Source of the DNA: Oscillospiraceae bacterium
GTDB lineage: Bacteria > Bacillota > Clostridia > Oscillospirales > Ruminococcaceae
Assembly: GCA_016303195.1 (NCBI GenBank)
Contig: JAEDMD010000030.1
Coordinates: forward strand, 1-13,416
Length of the DNA stretch: 13,416 nucleotides
Reading direction: 5' to 3'
Shown: one piece after another, positions 1 to 7,491 of the stretch
How positions within the stretch are numbered: position 1 is the stretch's first letter
How the letters are laid out: each line of letters opens with the position of its first letter
Made by a program: the position numbers and the translations under genes
Notes under the pieces: model-generated
What the model was told of the DNA's origin: nothing
The model's database searches: none
Seen by the model: only the letters and a program-made list of their open reading frames with translations

Positions 1-29
1 CCCAGAACGTGCGCCTGCGGCGCTTTTTT
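1..29 (+). terminator. Partial dispersed repeat ending in an intrinsic terminator-like hairpin
   Basis: A 5-bp GC stem (GCGCC, loop TGC, GGCGC at 11-23) is followed by six T and then more T-rich sequence, the form of an intrinsic terminator for plus-strand transcription entering from outside the window. Bases 1-13 are identical to 8874-8886 in the internal repeat copy, so this is the tail of the same repeat. The gene it would terminate lies outside the window. Confidence 0.6.
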
Positions 30-108
30 ATATTTTTTAAAAGTAAATGCTGTTGACGTGTTTTAAGGTCAAATAATGAGATTCAAGTTTACGCAGAATA
101 TCCAAATC

Positions 109-178
109 GTAGGGGCTGCCTTTGGCAGTCCTTATAATAACACCAAATTTCAGGAGGACCGCCGAAGGCGGCCCCTAC
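109..178. repeat. Nested inverted repeat, 24-base arms, MITE-like or cruciform
   Basis: Arms 109-132 and 155-178 are inverted copies of each other matching at 21 of 24 positions, separated by 22 bases. The differences are all C/T or G/A transitions. Each arm also holds a smaller hairpin (for example CCGCC-GAA-GGCGG in the right arm). It lies between the left-edge terminator and the end of the flavin reductase gene, in sequence with no coding signal. It could be a small non-autonomous element or a bidirectional transcription signal. No target duplication is evident. Confidence 0.6.
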
Positions 179-206
179 AATTTCTTTCCTGCATTTGACA
201 AAATGA

Positions 207-226
207 GCGCACCTCGGAAGGTGCGC
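207..226 (-). terminator. Hairpin downstream of the flavin reductase gene
   Basis: A perfect 8-bp stem, GCGCACCT / AGGTGCGC, with a 4-base loop starts 12 bases past the stop codon of the minus-strand gene at 239-748. In the minus direction it is followed by TCATTTTG, a weak T-tract, so this is a probable but not textbook intrinsic terminator. The loop reads TCCG on the transcript, of the stable UNCG class. Confidence 0.55.
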
Positions 227-238
227 CCATGAAATAGA

Positions 239-748
239 TTATTCCTTTACATATACCGCAGTTATCTCGCAGATGAAAGCCTTGTGGTAAGGCTCTGCGC
301 CGTAGAACTGCTGCTGTAATCCCTCGTCAGTGAGGAACTTGCTCTCGTCCATATCATATGAATAGAGCTTGCGGAGAACGAACACCATGTCAGCCTCCTC
401 GAAACCGATACAGCCGTCAAGCTCAGCAGGTGTAAGGCCGTCAATATGCATCTTATCAACATCTCTGCCTGAGTTGTTGCCGCAGAAAGCAAGCTCCTTG
501 CGGTTAGCCATTGTGAAGAATGAAGCTGTGAAGAATTCGTCCTTATTTATGAATTCAAGAGTATAGCGGTTCGGACGGATGTAGGCTGTGAAAACGTCCT
601 TGTTCCAGAGTCTGCCAAGCTGTCCCCATGAAGCAGTCATAGGATTGTACTTTTCCTTGTTTCCGCCTGTGAGGAGCATCCAGTCTCTGCCCATTCTGAG
701 GAACGGATTGAAGCTGAGTTCACTGATATCGATTTTTTTGAATGACAT
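239..748 (-). CDS. Flavin reductase-like (FMN-binding split barrel) protein
   Basis: This 169-residue cytoplasmic protein resembles the flavin reductase-like domain family, which binds FMN in a split beta-barrel and usually passes electrons from NAD(P)H to flavin or partner oxidoreductases. The recognisable signature is the KYNPMTASWG stretch at residues 33-42, followed by a YIRPNRYT segment (56-63) and the FFTASFF strand, all typical of short clostridial family members. There is no signal peptide or membrane segment. The start is supported by an AAAGGAGAG ribosome binding site 7 bases upstream. The gene begins 37 bases after the spo0A stop on the same strand, so the two are probably co-transcribed, although a functional link is not evident. 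A hairpin at 207-226 likely ends the transcript. The substrate and physiological partner cannot be told from sequence. Confidence 0.85.
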   Translation of the reverse strand: MSFKKIDISELSFNPFLRMGRDWMLLTGGNKEKYNPMTASWGQLGRLWNKDVFTAYIRPNRYTLEFINKDEFFTASFFTMANRKELAFCGNNSGRDVDKMHIDGLTPAELDGCIGFEEADMVFVLRKLYSYDMDESKFLTDEGLQQQFYGAEPYHKAFICEITAVYVKE

Positions 749-764
749 GAATATCTCTCCTTTG

Positions 765-788
765 GATTTTGATTTTGATTCTGATTTA
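765..788. repeat. Short GATTTT-type hexamer tandem repeat
   Basis: Four tandem hexamers of the form GATTTT, GATTTT, GATTCT, GATTTA lie in the 37-base gap between spo0A and the flavin reductase gene and run into the spo0A stop codon. On the transcript this is an A-rich, unstructured spacer just upstream of the flavin reductase ribosome binding site. It may be no more than replication slippage. Confidence 0.5.
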
Positions 789-1544
789 TTTACTCAGCCG
801 CAGTGCGGCTTTATAGCGAAGTCGGAGCTTGTCGGTAATGAGAGCGATGAACTCCGAATTGGTGGGCTTACCCTTGCCTGTGTCAACGGTATAGCCGAAG
901 AATGAATTGAGCGTGTCAACATTTCCTCTGTCCCATGCTATCTCGATGGCATGGCGGATCGCTCTCTCCACTCTTGAAGATGTTGTATCATAGATATTGG
1001 CAACTGTGGGATACAGCAGTTTCGTAACGCTGTCGAGAAGGGTCTTGTCCTCTATTGAATAGAGAATGGCTGTCCTGAGATAGTGATAACCCTTGATATG
1101 TGCAGGAACACCAAGCTGATGTATGATATCCGTCACAACGATCTCCATATCGTCGCTGAGGCTGTTTGCCCTGTCGCCGACAGCAGAATTGATAGCACTG
1201 CAAAGGTCATCGGCATCATAAGGCTTCAGCAGAAAGCGTGAAGCGCCGTTTTCAGTTACCTGACGCTCGATGAATTCGTTGTCATAGGCGGAAACTACGA
1301 TAAATACGGGGAATTTCACACCCATTTCCCTTACGCCTTTCATGACTGCGATAACATCGCCGTTCTGTGCATCAACATCAAGCACCGCAACATCGGGAGT
1401 ATCTTTCCTTATGGATTCAAGAATGACACCCATATCCTTTCTTCTTGTGTAAGCGTACATACCTCTTTCACGGAGTTTATTCGCTATGCTTACACCTGTT
1501 TCTGCCGAATCGTCACCGATAAGTACCTTTATTTTGCTGTTCAT
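786..1544 (-). CDS. spo0A: Spo0A, master response regulator of sporulation and stationary phase
   Basis: A 252-residue two-domain response regulator. The N-terminal receiver (about 1-120) has the acidic pair D11/D12, the phospho-acceptor D56 within VAVLDVD (the same number as in Bacillus subtilis) and the conserved K107 in FLLKPYD. The C-terminal part (about 130-250) is a clear Spo0A DNA-binding domain with [18 protein letters not shown] and KPTNSEFIA, which bind the 0A box in this family. It is activated by phosphorylation through a kinase or phosphorelay and controls entry into sporulation or, in non-sporulating relatives, stationary-phase physiology. The start has an AGGAGG site with good spacing. 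A possible promoter, TTGCGA-N18-TATCAT on the minus strand, lies near 1577-1606. In Bacillus and many clostridia spo0A follows spoIVB; here the upstream neighbour is a HAD-like gene instead. The paired flavin reductase gene follows 37 bases downstream. Confidence 0.97.
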   Translation of the reverse strand: MNSKIKVLIGDDSAETGVSIANKLRERGMYAYTRRKDMGVILESIRKDTPDVAVLDVDAQNGDVIAVMKGVREMGVKFPVFIVVSAYDNEFIERQVTENGASRFLLKPYDADDLCSAINSAVGDRANSLSDDMEIVVTDIIHQLGVPAHIKGYHYLRTAILYSIEDKTLLDSVTKLLYPTVANIYDTTSSRVERAIRHAIEIAWDRGNVDTLNSFFGYTVDTGKGKPTNSEFIALITDKLRLRYKAALRLSK

Positions 1545-1576
1545 TGTTTTATACCTCCTGTATGGTTTTTTATCAC

Positions 1577-1606
1577 GATTATCATGATATCACACAAGGA
1601 AGTACC
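1577..1606 (-). promoter_or_regulatory. Possible spo0A promoter
   Basis: The minus strand reads TTGCGA, 18 bases, TATCAT, overlapping a GATAAT and an AT-rich near-palindrome (ATCATGAT). It sits 30-60 bases upstream of the spo0A start. No convincing SigH-type element was seen. A single 6-of-7 match to the 0A box (CGTCGAA at 1684-1690) lies farther upstream and is weak evidence for autoregulation. Confidence 0.35.
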
Positions 1607-1730
1607 TTCGCAACGGAGAATACGGGGTTTTATTGGATTTTAACATCGGGAAATGGAGTAAAGCAGAAGGTGAAGAAACTGCCGTCGAAAACTTGTGGCG
1701 AATACTGATGAAAGCTGTATTTTACGGTTG

Positions 1731-3035
1731 TCATATCTTTTTACCTTTTGCGAGAATATCGTCAACAATTGTCCGCACACGTGTTCCCGGAGGGAAAAGT
1801 CTGTCGGCAAGCCTTGCAACAGCGTTCTTTTTGGCTTTGTGTGCGTAAACGGGGGCAAGATCGGGTTCTTCGTCATTTTTAGTCCAACTGCCCGATACAT
1901 CATCCGAAAGATAAGGGCTTACAATGTCCCTGTCAGCGGAATATGCGTATTTTTCGAGGAAAACCAGCGGAAGCTCACATCCCTTTCTGCCGAGAACATC
2001 TTTCAGCGAGCTGAAATTCATTGCAAACATATCCCTGAAATCCGCAAGACCGTCCATAGCCTGCGGACATTTTTCAAGCGCCTCCCTGACAGCATCCTGC
2101 ATGGGAGAAAGCTCGGTTTTCTCTGCAAGGCTGAGACTTCCGAGAACGAGGAAACCCAGCATATAAGGGTCTGAGCAGAAATCGCTGTGAACTGTTTTCT
2201 TCTGAGGGACATCGAAGCCGTAACAGCAGTAAAGTCCCCATGCACAGCGGAGGGCGAAGAAACCGTCCGTATCATAATCATAGAGGTATTCGCCCTGCAA
2301 ATATCCACGGAAACGTCCCGACCTGATCGCAAGGGGGATCGAGGACTGCATCAGCAGAGCCTTAGTACCTCGTAAAATAGGCGCTTCAACGTCATTCTGC
2401 ACATCGCTTCCGATATGGATTATCGTTGAAGGCTTACCCTTAGCCTTTTTCAGCACGATGTCGAGAAAGGCAGTTTCAGCGGACGCAGGAACGGTCAGTT
2501 CGTTGTGGAGTATAAGGATATTATAGCCGATATATCCGCATTTTTCAAGTATCCGCTTCATCATTTCACGGGGATAAATGCCCATGTAGGTGATGATTAT
2601 TTTCTTTTTTCCGCTGAGCGCCTTGTTGAAAAGTGTCAGACCGCTGTTTCTCGGAATGGCGAACTGTTCATAGAGTTCACATTCACGCTTCATGAGCGTA
2701 TCACGCTGTTCCTCGGTGATATCGCACTGTTTCATGAGTACATCGTACACAGCGGCTAAAGTCATCTGACCTTTCAATGACAGCTTTTTTTCAGCCATTT
2801 CCTCGGCATCTGAGCGGACATCAGCGAAACTTCGGGATTTTTTTGTCATCCCCTTGAAATCCTGCTCCATCAGTGCGAAAATATCCGATTTTTCGGCAAA
2901 TGGAAGAACGATGAGGGTCTCATCGAGTTTGAAGCTGACGGTCTTTATATCGGATTTAGCAATTTCAGCCGTCATTTTCGCCATGAGTTCGCTCTGCACA
3001 GCGGAGAGAGGACGGCGGAGTTTAAGATCGTTCAT
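1731..3035 (-). CDS. HAD-fold protein lacking the nucleophilic aspartate (probable pseudoenzyme)
   Basis: This 434-residue soluble protein matches the HAD-superfamily group whose motif I reads SFDIFDTL. Here that stretch is SFKLDETL (residues 34-41), so the nucleophile Asp is Lys36. The following FADVRSDAEEMAEK region is typical of the family. Motif II keeps Thr149 but in TYMG rather than SDMY. The usual motif III GKSKG-type lysine is not apparent. Motif IV survives as HIGSDVQND with D211 and D215. The C-terminal half (about 240-434) has no motif I recognise. The protein probably keeps the fold but not phosphotransfer, so it may bind a phosphorylated ligand or a partner protein. The start is supported by a GAGGTG site 5 bases upstream. 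It follows the GH26 gene across a 114-base gap with a strong hairpin, so transcription from the glycosidase operon may be attenuated. The reading frame is intact, which argues against simple decay. Confidence 0.75.
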   Translation of the reverse strand: MNDLKLRRPLSAVQSELMAKMTAEIAKSDIKTVSFKLDETLIVLPFAEKSDIFALMEQDFKGMTKKSRSFADVRSDAEEMAEKKLSLKGQMTLAAVYDVLMKQCDITEEQRDTLMKRECELYEQFAIPRNSGLTLFNKALSGKKKIIITYMGIYPREMMKRILEKCGYIGYNILILHNELTVPASAETAFLDIVLKKAKGKPSTIIHIGSDVQNDVEAPILRGTKALLMQSSIPLAIRSGRFRGYLQGEYLYDYDTDGFFALRCAWGLYCCYGFDVPQKKTVHSDFCSDPYMLGFLVLGSLSLAEKTELSPMQDAVREALEKCPQAMDGLADFRDMFAMNFSSLKDVLGRKGCELPLVFLEKYAYSADRDIVSPYLSDDVSGSWTKNDEEPDLAPVYAHKAKKNAVARLADRLFPPGTRVRTIVDDILAKGKKI

Positions 3036-3047
3036 AGTTCACCTCGC

Positions 3048-3086
3048 TTAAGGCAACACCGCCAGCTCTGTGCGGTATTGCCTTAA
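3048..3086 (-). repeat. 15-bp hairpin between the GH26 and HAD genes
   Basis: Bases 3048-3062 pair with 3072-3086 around a 9-base loop. The one non-Watson-Crick position would be G-U in the minus-strand transcript but A-C in the plus, so the structure favours the minus direction, which is the direction of the flanking genes. No T-run follows it on that strand; the HAD ribosome binding site starts within about ten bases. It could be a processing or translation-control stem, or part of a small dispersed repeat: a related TTAAGGC end occurs inverted at 3146-3153, overlapping the GH26 stop codon, which would make a roughly 106-base unit at 3048-3153. Confidence 0.6.
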
Positions 3087-3149
3087 TAAAAATTTTTACA
3101 TTGGCAGTCATACAGAGGAAAACAGTTCCTCCATCCGTAAAGTATCGCC

Positions 3150-4748
3150 TTAATTCTTGGTTAGTTCCGTATATTCATCCAGTGTCAGCGTTCCCTCGGA
3201 ATTATATACCTTTATCAGTGCATCCTTGGAAATATATCTCTCGGATAAATTTCCCTTTGCATCAATGATATGATCGCCGTTTGCCAATCCGAAGAACGAC
3301 CAGACCGCATTGTCACGGAACGAAATATCCATATCGGGAACACATCCGCAGTCACTTAAAGCAAGTATCTTATCCTTGCCCACGTACTTCTGCAAAGCCG
3401 CAAAAGGCTCGCTGAAACAGTCGCCGTAATCTTTGGCATCCACCTTGAAATAGCCAGCGGAAGCGATGTCAAAAGTATTCTTGTCAACCAGTGACTCCTC
3501 GCTCTGACCGTTCCACACCCACAGAAGATTATTCAGCTTGTGGTATTCGGTCATACGCTTATAGAGGAGATCCCACAGCCATTTATATGCATCCGTGCCG
3601 TCAGCGCCCCACCAGTAAACATCCCTGCCGCCTAAGGGAAGCGGTCTCCACATTATTGCAATGCCCTTGTCGCTGAGAATTTTCAGCTTTTCCGCCATTG
3701 CGTCGATATCGGAAATAAGCAGACTGCACTGCTCGGAGATCTTCTTCTTGACCAGCGACTTTATCTTGTCCTGAGACAGTTCTGCGATCTTCTCATCGGT
3801 AACAGCCTCAGCCAGTGAAAAATCGGTTTCCGCCGCCACTGTACTGCTTTTCTTCGACGGAGCGGCCCAGTACCAGCTTACGAAGGAAATACCGCCCTTT
3901 TCATCCCATGCGGCAATTGCATCCACATCCGCAGTCTCCTGAGAGGGCTTGATGGCCGAAAAGCGTATCACAGGGTATTTTCCCGTAGTCTGATAAACAA
4001 GCTCTATCTCCTTGTTGTCAGCATCGGCAACATTTTGTCCTGTAATGGTGTACTTTCCGTAGTTGTCCGCAAGAAATTTTTTCAGTTTTTTTACATTCTC
4101 GTCAGCCTTTTTCACAACAGGTGAAGCGCTCGGCTTTGAATTTTTCTCCGAATGCACCTCACTTTCGGCGACTTTGAGATAGTCCAGATCGACATTTTCG
4201 CCCGAAACCGAAAGTTCAACATCGGAATCGCCCTTTTCAAGGAAAACTCCGTAAATGGTGATATACGTGAAAGCGCCGCCCTCCTGAGTTTTGAAAGAAG
4301 TCAGGTCATTTCCGTTCAGTTTAATACCGCAGTCCGTCACAGCCGCCGAAGCAATGCAGAACGAAATGTCATAATGCTGGGCAGAAACGGCATTTATCCC
4401 GAATGTGACAGTACTTCCGTTCCTGAAACCCGTAACATAGCCGTCGCCGTTGTAGTCATCCCTTTCAAAAGATACCCTCAGACCGTCGCTTAGCTTTGCA
4501 TATTCGGCTTCATACAGACCGTAGAAGTCCTTTTTGCTGATCTTCTGAGTTGAAACGGCGGCCTGCGTAAAAGTAGTCATGGGTTCAGTAGCAGCCGTAG
4601 TGTCGGTAGTTGCCGAAACATCGGAAGTTTCGGTTGTTTCCGACGATAATGACGGGTTGCTTTCCGTATTCTTCACCTTGTCACAGCTATACATTGCAAT
4701 GACCGAAAGTGCCGCAAGAACAGCGGAAAAACATTTCTTCAATTTCAT
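3150..4748 (-). CDS. CBM35-GH26 lipoprotein with substituted catalytic residues
   Basis: This secreted lipoprotein of 532 residues has a lysine-rich start and hydrophobic signal peptide ending in MYSC (lipid Cys22, a weak lipobox). A Ser/Thr-rich linker follows (about 25-70), then a CBM35/CBM6-type carbohydrate-binding module (about 74-193, from YEAEYAKL to LDYLKV), a short linker and a GH26 fold (about 205-515). GH26 enzymes are mostly beta-mannanases. Several hallmarks remain (WWGADG, NLLWVWNGQ, LALSD-G-VPD), but the acid/base motif RPLHE is RPLPL (Leu372), the WHWNAP histidine is Tyr293 and the nucleophile Glu is Asp466. It is therefore probably a non-hydrolytic glycan-binding surface protein. 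The upstream ATG at 4754 touches the GAGGG site directly; the ATG at 4748 has normal spacing and is chosen. The gene lies 46 bases after GH95 in the same operon. A mannan or other beta-glycan ligand is inference. Confidence 0.85.
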   Translation of the reverse strand: MKLKKCFSAVLAALSVIAMYSCDKVKNTESNPSLSSETTETSDVSATTDTTAATEPMTTFTQAAVSTQKISKKDFYGLYEAEYAKLSDGLRVSFERDDYNGDGYVTGFRNGSTVTFGINAVSAQHYDISFCIASAAVTDCGIKLNGNDLTSFKTQEGGAFTYITIYGVFLEKGDSDVELSVSGENVDLDYLKVAESEVHSEKNSKPSASPVVKKADENVKKLKKFLADNYGKYTITGQNVADADNKEIELVYQTTGKYPVIRFSAIKPSQETADVDAIAAWDEKGGISFVSWYWAAPSKKSSTVAAETDFSLAEAVTDEKIAELSQDKIKSLVKKKISEQCSLLISDIDAMAEKLKILSDKGIAIMWRPLPLGGRDVYWWGADGTDAYKWLWDLLYKRMTEYHKLNNLLWVWNGQSEESLVDKNTFDIASAGYFKVDAKDYGDCFSEPFAALQKYVGKDKILALSDCGCVPDMDISFRDNAVWSFFGLANGDHIIDAKGNLSERYISKDALIKVYNSEGTLTLDEYTELTKN

Positions 4749-4794
4749 TTCCATCCCTCAATTTTGATTAATGCATATAATGCTGTATGTTGTA

Positions 4795-7110
4795 TTATTT
4801 TATAGTGTAGGTATGACCTGCTGTTGTATCGAATACCATAGCGCCGTCCTCAATGCGTGAGCTTACGGATTCACCGTCGCATACAACGCTTGCAACGCAG
4901 TTCGTTCTGATGCGGCATTCTCCGCCGTGGTCTGAGGTTATCTCAGCCTTGACCAGTTTTCCGCCGCTCCATTCGATATCCACACCGAAGCCGCCCTTTG
5001 CACGGAGTCCCTTGACATAGCCCTCTGACCATTCCTCAGGAAGCGCAGGAAGAAGAACTATCTCCCCTGCCACGCTCTGCACGAGCGATTCTACGATAGC
5101 CGCAGTTCCGCCGAAATTTCCGTCTATCTGGAATGGCGGATGATTGTCGAGCATATTGGGGCTTGTGGAATGAGCAAGCAGTTTTTTCAGGTTCTCATAG
5201 ACCATTCTGCTGTCGTAGAGTCTTGCCCACATATTGGTTATCCATGCACAGCTCCAGCCTGTATGACCGCCTCCGTGGATAAGTCTGCGGACGAGAGTTG
5301 CTCTTGCCGCATCAGCAAGTTTCGGGGTCTTGCTGGGAGTTATCAGGTCAGCAGGATGAAGTGCGAAAAGCTGGGAGATATGGCGGTGACCGATCTCAAC
5401 TTCGTCATAATCGACCATCCATTCCTTTATCTGACCGTATTTCCCGACTTCGGGCTGAGGTATCTTTTTCAGCATACGTTTCAGCTTTGCGGCGAAGGTC
5501 TTATCTTTTCCCAGGATCTCGGCAGATTTGATAACATCGGTGAAAAGCACCGTGATTATCTGCGAATCCATTGACGGGCCGCTGCAAAGGCATCCCTTTG
5601 TGCCGTCTGGCAGTTTATAGGTATTTTCGGGCGATACCGACGGACAGGTCACAAGCATTCCGCTTTCGTCCTCGATGAGGAATTCCGTGAAGAATTCCGC
5701 CGCCTGCTTTAAGATGTGATACTTGTCAGCGAGGAAATCCTTATCAAGAGTATACTCATAATGCTCGAAAATATGCAGAGCGAGCCATGCACCGCCTGTT
5801 GGCCAGAGCGTACCGGGCACCCACATATCCTGCGGAGCGGTATCGCCCCAGATATCGGTATTGTGATGACATACGAAGCCCTTGTTTATGCCGTACATTT
5901 CCTTTGCCGTGATATGGCCGTTTTCGGCAACTCTTTCAAGCAGGTCGAACAGAGGCAGATGGCATTCGGAAAGATTACAGCTTTCGGCAGGCCAGTAATT
6001 CATTTCGGTATTTATGTTGACAGCGTAGCGGCTTCCCCACGGAGCGATCATTTCCTCATTCCATATGCCTTGCAGGTTCATCGGCTGAGTGCCGGGACGG
6101 CTTGCAGAGATCATGAGGTATCGTCCGAAGTTGAAGTAAAGCTCTATCAGCTTGTTATCGTGGATAAGTCTTTCGCAGTCCTTGTTGTCAAGTTCATCGC
6201 CCTTGAGACGCTTTATTCTCTCAGCGGTATCAAGTTTGTCGAGATTTTCCTCGGTGTTGTCGCAGAGAGAGAATTCCACACGGTCAAACATATCCTTGTA
6301 GTCATTGATATGGTGATTTTTCAGTTCATCGTACTCGCTTTTCAGTGCAAGTTCAGCATCAACTATTGCCGATTTTTCGTAATTATCGCCATAGAAGCTG
6401 GTACGCACCGAGAAAAGGAGCATTACCTCATCTGCATCCTTTACAGCGATACGTCCGCCGAGGGTGCGAATACTTCCGCCTCTTGCCTTAGCGCTGAGAA
6501 CAGCCGCAAAGAAAATACCGTCCTTACTGCCGCTTCCGCCTGTGAAAAGGAGCATATTCTTACCGCACGGGCGGTTATCGTCGTAATAATCCTCTCTGCC
6601 GTCGATATAGGCGGAAAGGTTTATCATCCCACGTTCAGCCGATGAGATACGAACAGCCATGACCTCATCGGGAGCGGAAATGAAGTATTCCTTGCGGAAA
6701 AGAACATCATTCACGGTAAAAGTGACCTCTGAGACTGCATTGCCGATGTCCAGTTTTCGGCTGTAATTCCTTGCTCTGCCGCCAAGCTCCATGTCGATAT
6801 GCAGGTCGCCGAGGGGCATATATCTTCGCATATTCGGAGTAACGCCCTGCAATTTCTCAAAAGCGATGCGTTCAGCCTGCGGGATATCGCCCTTTTTGAT
6901 AAGGGAGCGGACTTCCGCAAGACCTTCAGCGGCATCGGGATTTACTCTGTGGCGCAGACCGCCTGACCAGACAGAATCCTCATTAAGTGGTATCTTTTCA
7001 TAAGCGGTGTCGCCGTATATCATAGCGCCTATCCTGCCGTTTCCGATGGGGAGAGCCTCATTGAAGTTCTCGGCAGGACTGCTGTATCTCAAAATTGTTT
7101 CTCTGCACAT
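4795..7110 (-). CDS. GH95 alpha-L-fucosidase (or alpha-L-galactosidase)
   Basis: This 771-residue protein is a full-length GH95 enzyme, an inverting family that removes alpha-1,2-linked L-fucose, or L-galactose in some plant-glycan members, from oligosaccharides. It starts with the family's N-terminal beta-domain (YSSPAENFNEALPIGNG), and the (alpha/alpha)6 barrel carries RPGTQPMNLQGIWN. The catalytic set inferred from Bifidobacterium AfcA is intact: N365 and N367 in VNINTEMNYW, the acid E495 in VSPEN and D663 in IDGNFGG. There is no signal peptide, so it acts in the cytoplasm on imported oligosaccharides such as xyloglucan, mucin or milk-type fragments. An AGGAGA site lies 6 bases before the start. 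It begins 12 bases after the DUF7660-like gene and is followed closely by the CBM35-GH26 gene, so the three form one operon. No transporter or sugar regulator is in the window. The exact linkage is not determinable. Confidence 0.95.
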   Translation of the reverse strand: MCRETILRYSSPAENFNEALPIGNGRIGAMIYGDTAYEKIPLNEDSVWSGGLRHRVNPDAAEGLAEVRSLIKKGDIPQAERIAFEKLQGVTPNMRRYMPLGDLHIDMELGGRARNYSRKLDIGNAVSEVTFTVNDVLFRKEYFISAPDEVMAVRISSAERGMINLSAYIDGREDYYDDNRPCGKNMLLFTGGSGSKDGIFFAAVLSAKARGGSIRTLGGRIAVKDADEVMLLFSVRTSFYGDNYEKSAIVDAELALKSEYDELKNHHINDYKDMFDRVEFSLCDNTEENLDKLDTAERIKRLKGDELDNKDCERLIHDNKLIELYFNFGRYLMISASRPGTQPMNLQGIWNEEMIAPWGSRYAVNINTEMNYWPAESCNLSECHLPLFDLLERVAENGHITAKEMYGINKGFVCHHNTDIWGDTAPQDMWVPGTLWPTGGAWLALHIFEHYEYTLDKDFLADKYHILKQAAEFFTEFLIEDESGMLVTCPSVSPENTYKLPDGTKGCLCSGPSMDSQIITVLFTDVIKSAEILGKDKTFAAKLKRMLKKIPQPEVGKYGQIKEWMVDYDEVEIGHRHISQLFALHPADLITPSKTPKLADAARATLVRRLIHGGGHTGWSCAWITNMWARLYDSRMVYENLKKLLAHSTSPNMLDNHPPFQIDGNFGGTAAIVESLVQSVAGEIVLLPALPEEWSEGYVKGLRAKGGFGVDIEWSGGKLVKAEITSDHGGECRIRTNCVASVVCDGESVSSRIEDGAMVFDTTAGHTYTIK

Positions 7111-7122
7111 ATTTTTCTCCTG

Positions 7123-7365
7123 TTATTCATACAGTTTGCCCATATATATGACTCGGGCGATGGCATTGTAGTCTGTCTTATTATAGTCGGTATCGTCAAA
7201 AGGACTGCCCGAACGATCCTCGACCCATGCAGCCATAGCTTCAAGGAAAGACGGTATATCACCGTTAGCCCATTCTTCGGGTGCGTTCACGAAGTCCTCC
7301 GACATCGCCCTGAGAAATCCGACAAAATCGTCCTTGTTTTTTATTTCCTGCAATTTGCCGAACAT
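7123..7365 (-). CDS. Small DUF7660-like protein
   Basis: This small acidic soluble protein of 80 residues resembles the DUF7660 group of unknown function: an N-terminal K-DDFVGFLRAMSEDF helix, the WANGDIPSFLEAMAAWVED core and a C-terminal ARVIYMGKLYE end. Relatives often sit alone or beside toxin-immunity or carbohydrate genes; no role is established. An ATG at 7386 would extend it by seven residues but has no ribosome binding site and would fall almost on the predicted transcription start. The ATG at 7365 has GGGGAGG upstream and is chosen. It is the first gene of the operon leading into GH95, 12 bases away, so it may be translationally coupled to it. The family assignment is from recognition of the pattern only. 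Confidence 0.7.
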   Translation of the reverse strand: MFGKLQEIKNKDDFVGFLRAMSEDFVNAPEEWANGDIPSFLEAMAAWVEDRSGSPFDDTDYNKTDYNAIARVIYMGKLYE

Positions 7366-7394
7366 AACCACACACCTCCCCGACATACATTGTC

Positions 7395-7423
7395 ATTATA
7401 ACATATATCTCTTTTATTTGCAA
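7395..7423 (-). promoter_or_regulatory. Promoter of the DUF7660-GH95-GH26 operon
   Basis: The minus strand reads TTGCAA (7423-7418), a 17-base spacer and a perfect TATAAT (7400-7395). The predicted start near 7388 gives a leader of about 22 bases to the ATG at 7365. Confidence 0.75.
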
Positions 7424-7491
7424 AAGATACACCAATATTTCACATTTTTTCTTCTTAAAGCATAAACTTTACTTATTTAATATGGCATATT

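Noticed and set aside
1684..1690. Possible 0A box upstream of spo0A
   Set aside because: Only a 6-of-7 match (CGTCGAA) about 140 bases from the start; such matches are common by chance.
1695..2174. A 159-codon plus-strand frame opposite the HAD gene
   Set aside because: Antisense shadow, no ribosome binding site, and the opposite strand has clear HAD motifs.
5716..6645. A 309-codon plus-strand open frame
   Set aside because: It lies wholly antisense to the GH95 coding sequence, has no ribosome binding site and shows no recognisable protein features.
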